A DNA stretch of 6,063 nt, taken from positions 1-6,063 of the forward strand of contig JAUTXM010000008.1 of assembly GCA_030838025.1 (NCBI GenBank), written 5' to 3'. The notes beneath the pieces were generated by a model. It saw only the letters and a list, made by a program, of their open reading frames with translations, searched no databases and had not been told where the DNA came from. How positions within the stretch are numbered: the stretch's first letter is position 1; each line of letters starts with the position of its first letter. This document shows, piece after piece, positions 4,866-6,063 of this stretch. Both the position numbers and the translations under genes were made by a program. This DNA is from Acidimicrobiaceae bacterium (GTDB lineage Bacteria; Actinomycetota; Acidimicrobiia; Acidimicrobiales; Palsa-688).

Positions 4866-5701
4866 GCGACATCGGCACGCCCGAACCGAGTTGGAACCCC
4901 GACGCCCACTTGGAACGGGTCTACCGTCGTGGCCGGCGCCTTCGGACCCGGCGGCGCGTTGGCGTCGTGGCGGGGGGGTCGCTTGTGGTTGCCGCGCTGC
5001 TTGCCGTGGGGGTCACCCTCGGCGGCGGTGGGGCGGACCACGGCCGGCGGGTCGCGACCGGCGCGTCGGGAACCTCCGGGACTACGGCCACGACGGGGTC
5101 GAGTGGGTCGAGTGGTCCGGCGATCCCGGGCGGCAGCGGGGGCGACGGGGTGGGTGCCGGTGGCGGCGGGAGCGGTAGCTCCTCGACGGTGACCGCCCGC
5201 CCCGGCACGCCGGGGGGCGCGGGCGGCGGGGTCACGCCCACGTCGGCGGCCCATCACGTCACAACCAACACCACGTCGGCGACAACCGTCCCGGGGGCGA
5301 GGACCACCACGACGAAGGCCGCGACCACAACCACCGGGCCGGCGGCTGATTGTGGGCCGAGCGACCTGGCGTACAGCACTGTTACCGACAGGAACAGTTA
5401 TGCCGTCGGCGACGCCGTCGACATCAACCTGGTGCTGCGAAATGTGTCGGGCCGTACCTGCACCGCGCCGTCGATCGCGGGTATCGGCGCCAAGGCCACG
5501 ATCACCGGAAGCGGGACCCCGGTTACGACGACCGGTCCCGCCATCGCGTGCACCGCAACCTGCGCATCGCCGGTGCTCGCACCGGGTCAGAGCACGGCGT
5601 ACAGCGCCGGGTCATGGGACAGCACCCGGCGAGGGACGTATCAGGTCGTCGCCAGCCGGCTTGGAAGGACCGGGACCGCGGCGTCATTCAGAGTGGTTTG
5701 A
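4862..5701 (+). CDS. Single-pass membrane protein with Gly/Ser/Thr linker and Ig-like outer domain; candidate anti-sigma or sensor
   Basis: A 279-aa protein I cannot assign to a named family. Layout: a short cytoplasmic N-terminus (1-33) ending in a strongly basic stretch (RRGRRLRTRRR); one transmembrane segment (about 34-54), inside-to-out by the positive-inside rule; a low-complexity Gly/Ser then Thr/Ala linker (about 55-162); and a C-terminal beta-rich domain (about 163-279). That domain reads like a BsuPI/Ig-type sandwich: YAVGDAVDINLVLRNVSG, then LAPGQSTAYSAGSWD and GTYQVVASRLG. Cys164, Cys200, Cys230 and Cys234 could form two disulfides outside the membrane. The ATGA overlap with the sigma gene argues for joint function, probably anti-sigma or signal-sensing. 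There is no HxxxCxxC zinc anti-sigma motif, and the cytoplasmic part is very short for a sigma-binding domain. The gene is real by coupling and domain order; its role is inference. Confidence 0.82.
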   Translation: MSDIGTPEPSWNPDAHLERVYRRGRRLRTRRRVGVVAGGSLVVAALLAVGVTLGGGGADHGRRVATGASGTSGTTATTGSSGSSGPAIPGGSGGDGVGAGGGGSGSSSTVTARPGTPGGAGGGVTPTSAAHHVTTNTTSATTVPGARTTTTKAATTTTGPAADCGPSDLAYSTVTDRNSYAVGDAVDINLVLRNVSGRTCTAPSIAGIGAKATITGSGTPVTTTGPAIACTATCASPVLAPGQSTAYSAGSWDSTRRGTYQVVASRLGRTGTAASFRVV

Positions 5702-5871
5702 CGCAGTCGGCGGCCCGGGTCTGCGGCCCGGGGGGCCCGGCTCACCGGGCCGGCAGGCCGCAGTCGGCGACGGGCCGGGCTCACCGGGTCGGGGGACCGG
5801 CGGGCCGCAGTCGTCGGGCCGCGGTCGGCGGCCGGCGGGTCGGGGGCGGCAGCCGCGCTCGGCTTTCCCGC
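5702..5871. repeat. GC-rich degenerate repeat block between convergent genes
   Basis: An extremely GC-rich spacer with repeated words. CGCAGTCGGCG occurs at 5702-5712 and 5759-5769, with CGCAGTCGTCG at 5806-5816 and CGCGGTCGGCG at 5820-5830. GGCTCACCGGG occurs at 5739-5749 and 5778-5788. The spacing of the two word types differs between copies (37 and 19 nt), so these are degenerate rather than clean tandem units. No supported coding frame is seen, although the plus strand is open. It separates the membrane-protein gene (+) from the partial gene (-). Confidence 0.5.
5734..5751. terminator. Possible terminator hairpin GGCCCGG-CTCA-CCGGGCC
   Basis: A perfect 7-bp all-GC stem with a CTCA loop, 32 nt after the stop of the sigma-linked membrane protein and between convergent genes. 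There is no T-tract, so termination is inferred from position and stability only. Confidence 0.35.
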
Positions 5872-6063
5872 TCAGCCGGCCGCCGTGGTGGCGGGGATGG
5901 GCTGGTCGAGCCCCAGCTCGATTGCCAGCGCCGTGTAGTGCGCGGCCTTGGATTCGAGTTCCGAGAGGAAGCCGTCGAGCACCGCCCGTTTGGCCCGGAC
6001 CTGTTCTCGCATCCGGGCGTTGATGGCGATGGCTTCGGCCAGGATCTCGCGGCGCCGCTCTTC
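5872..6063 (-). CDS. Partial gene, helical coiled-coil C-terminus, unrecognised
   Basis: The last 63 codons and TGA stop (complement of 5872-5874) of a minus-strand gene whose 5' part lies beyond the right edge. The visible protein begins EERRREILAEAIAINARMRE and continues highly charged and helical, with Leu/Ala spacing consistent with a coiled coil (about 1-50). It ends in a short Pro/Ala/Thr tail (QPIPATTAAG). Third codon positions are strongly G/C, which supports real coding. An internal ATG (visible residue 18) is not a likely start because the coiled coil runs through it. I do not recognise the family; no enzymatic motif is visible in this fragment. Confidence 0.65.
   Translation of the reverse strand, partial: EERRREILAEAIAINARMREQVRAKRAVLDGFLSELESKAAHYTALAIELGLDQPIPATTAAG

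Noticed and set aside
4538..5257. Long minus-strand open frame opposite the sigma and membrane-protein genes
   Set aside because: Arg/Pro-rich antisense of two coupled genes with clear domain features.
5702..5830. Possible CRISPR array
   Set aside because: The repeated words are 11 nt, degenerate and unevenly spaced (57, 47 and 14 nt), with no unique spacers or cas genes.
5352..6023. 223-codon plus-strand open frame through the membrane-protein 3' end and repeat block
   Set aside because: It overlaps the membrane-protein gene out of frame, then reads the GC-rich repeat and the antisense of the partial gene; the product is Pro/Arg/Gly low complexity.

Overview
The window is GC-rich, compact bacterial DNA. 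Its content points to a high-GC actinobacterium, possibly Acidimicrobiia or a relative. The main indication is an Lsr2-type nucleoid protein, a family essentially confined to Actinobacteria. A Tat-exported hydrolase, TAnnnT-type -10 elements and several starts without a Shine-Dalgarno sequence also fit. The taxonomic placement is inference; no marker gene in the window fixes it.

Layout, left to right. Positions 1-187 hold no recognisable gene and lead into tRNA-Ser(GGA) (+). An Lsr2-like protein (-) converges on that tRNA. Its N-terminal domain carries an unusual CxxC/CxxH pair and it has a histone-H1-like basic tail. An unusually AT-rich divergent spacer (about 842-1167) separates it from a Tat-exported alpha/beta-hydrolase (+). 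Next comes a probable + unit of a DUF1003 membrane protein, tadA (tRNA A34 deaminase) and tRNA-Ser(CGA), which ends at a very long hairpin (about 3182-3259). On the other side of that hairpin, azlC-azlD (-, four-base GTGA overlap) encode a branched-chain amino acid exporter and converge on the same hairpin.

A 73-76 bp divergent spacer separates azlC from an ECF sigma factor gene (+). That gene overlaps by ATGA a gene for a single-pass membrane protein with a long Gly/Ser/Thr linker and an extracytoplasmic beta-sandwich-like domain. This second protein sits where an anti-sigma factor normally sits but has no zinc-binding anti-sigma motif. After it comes a roughly 170 bp, extremely GC-rich block with degenerate repeats, a hairpin and a G-quadruplex-type motif. 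The window ends in the 3' part of an unrecognised coiled-coil gene (-) that runs off the right edge.

How the genes work together: most of this is chromosomal housekeeping (two serine tRNAs, tadA, azlCD). The parts most likely to hold new biology are the Lsr2 variant with its AT-rich upstream region, and the ECF sigma/membrane-sensor pair. I found no CRISPR array, transposase, integrase, toxin-antitoxin pair or defence system.
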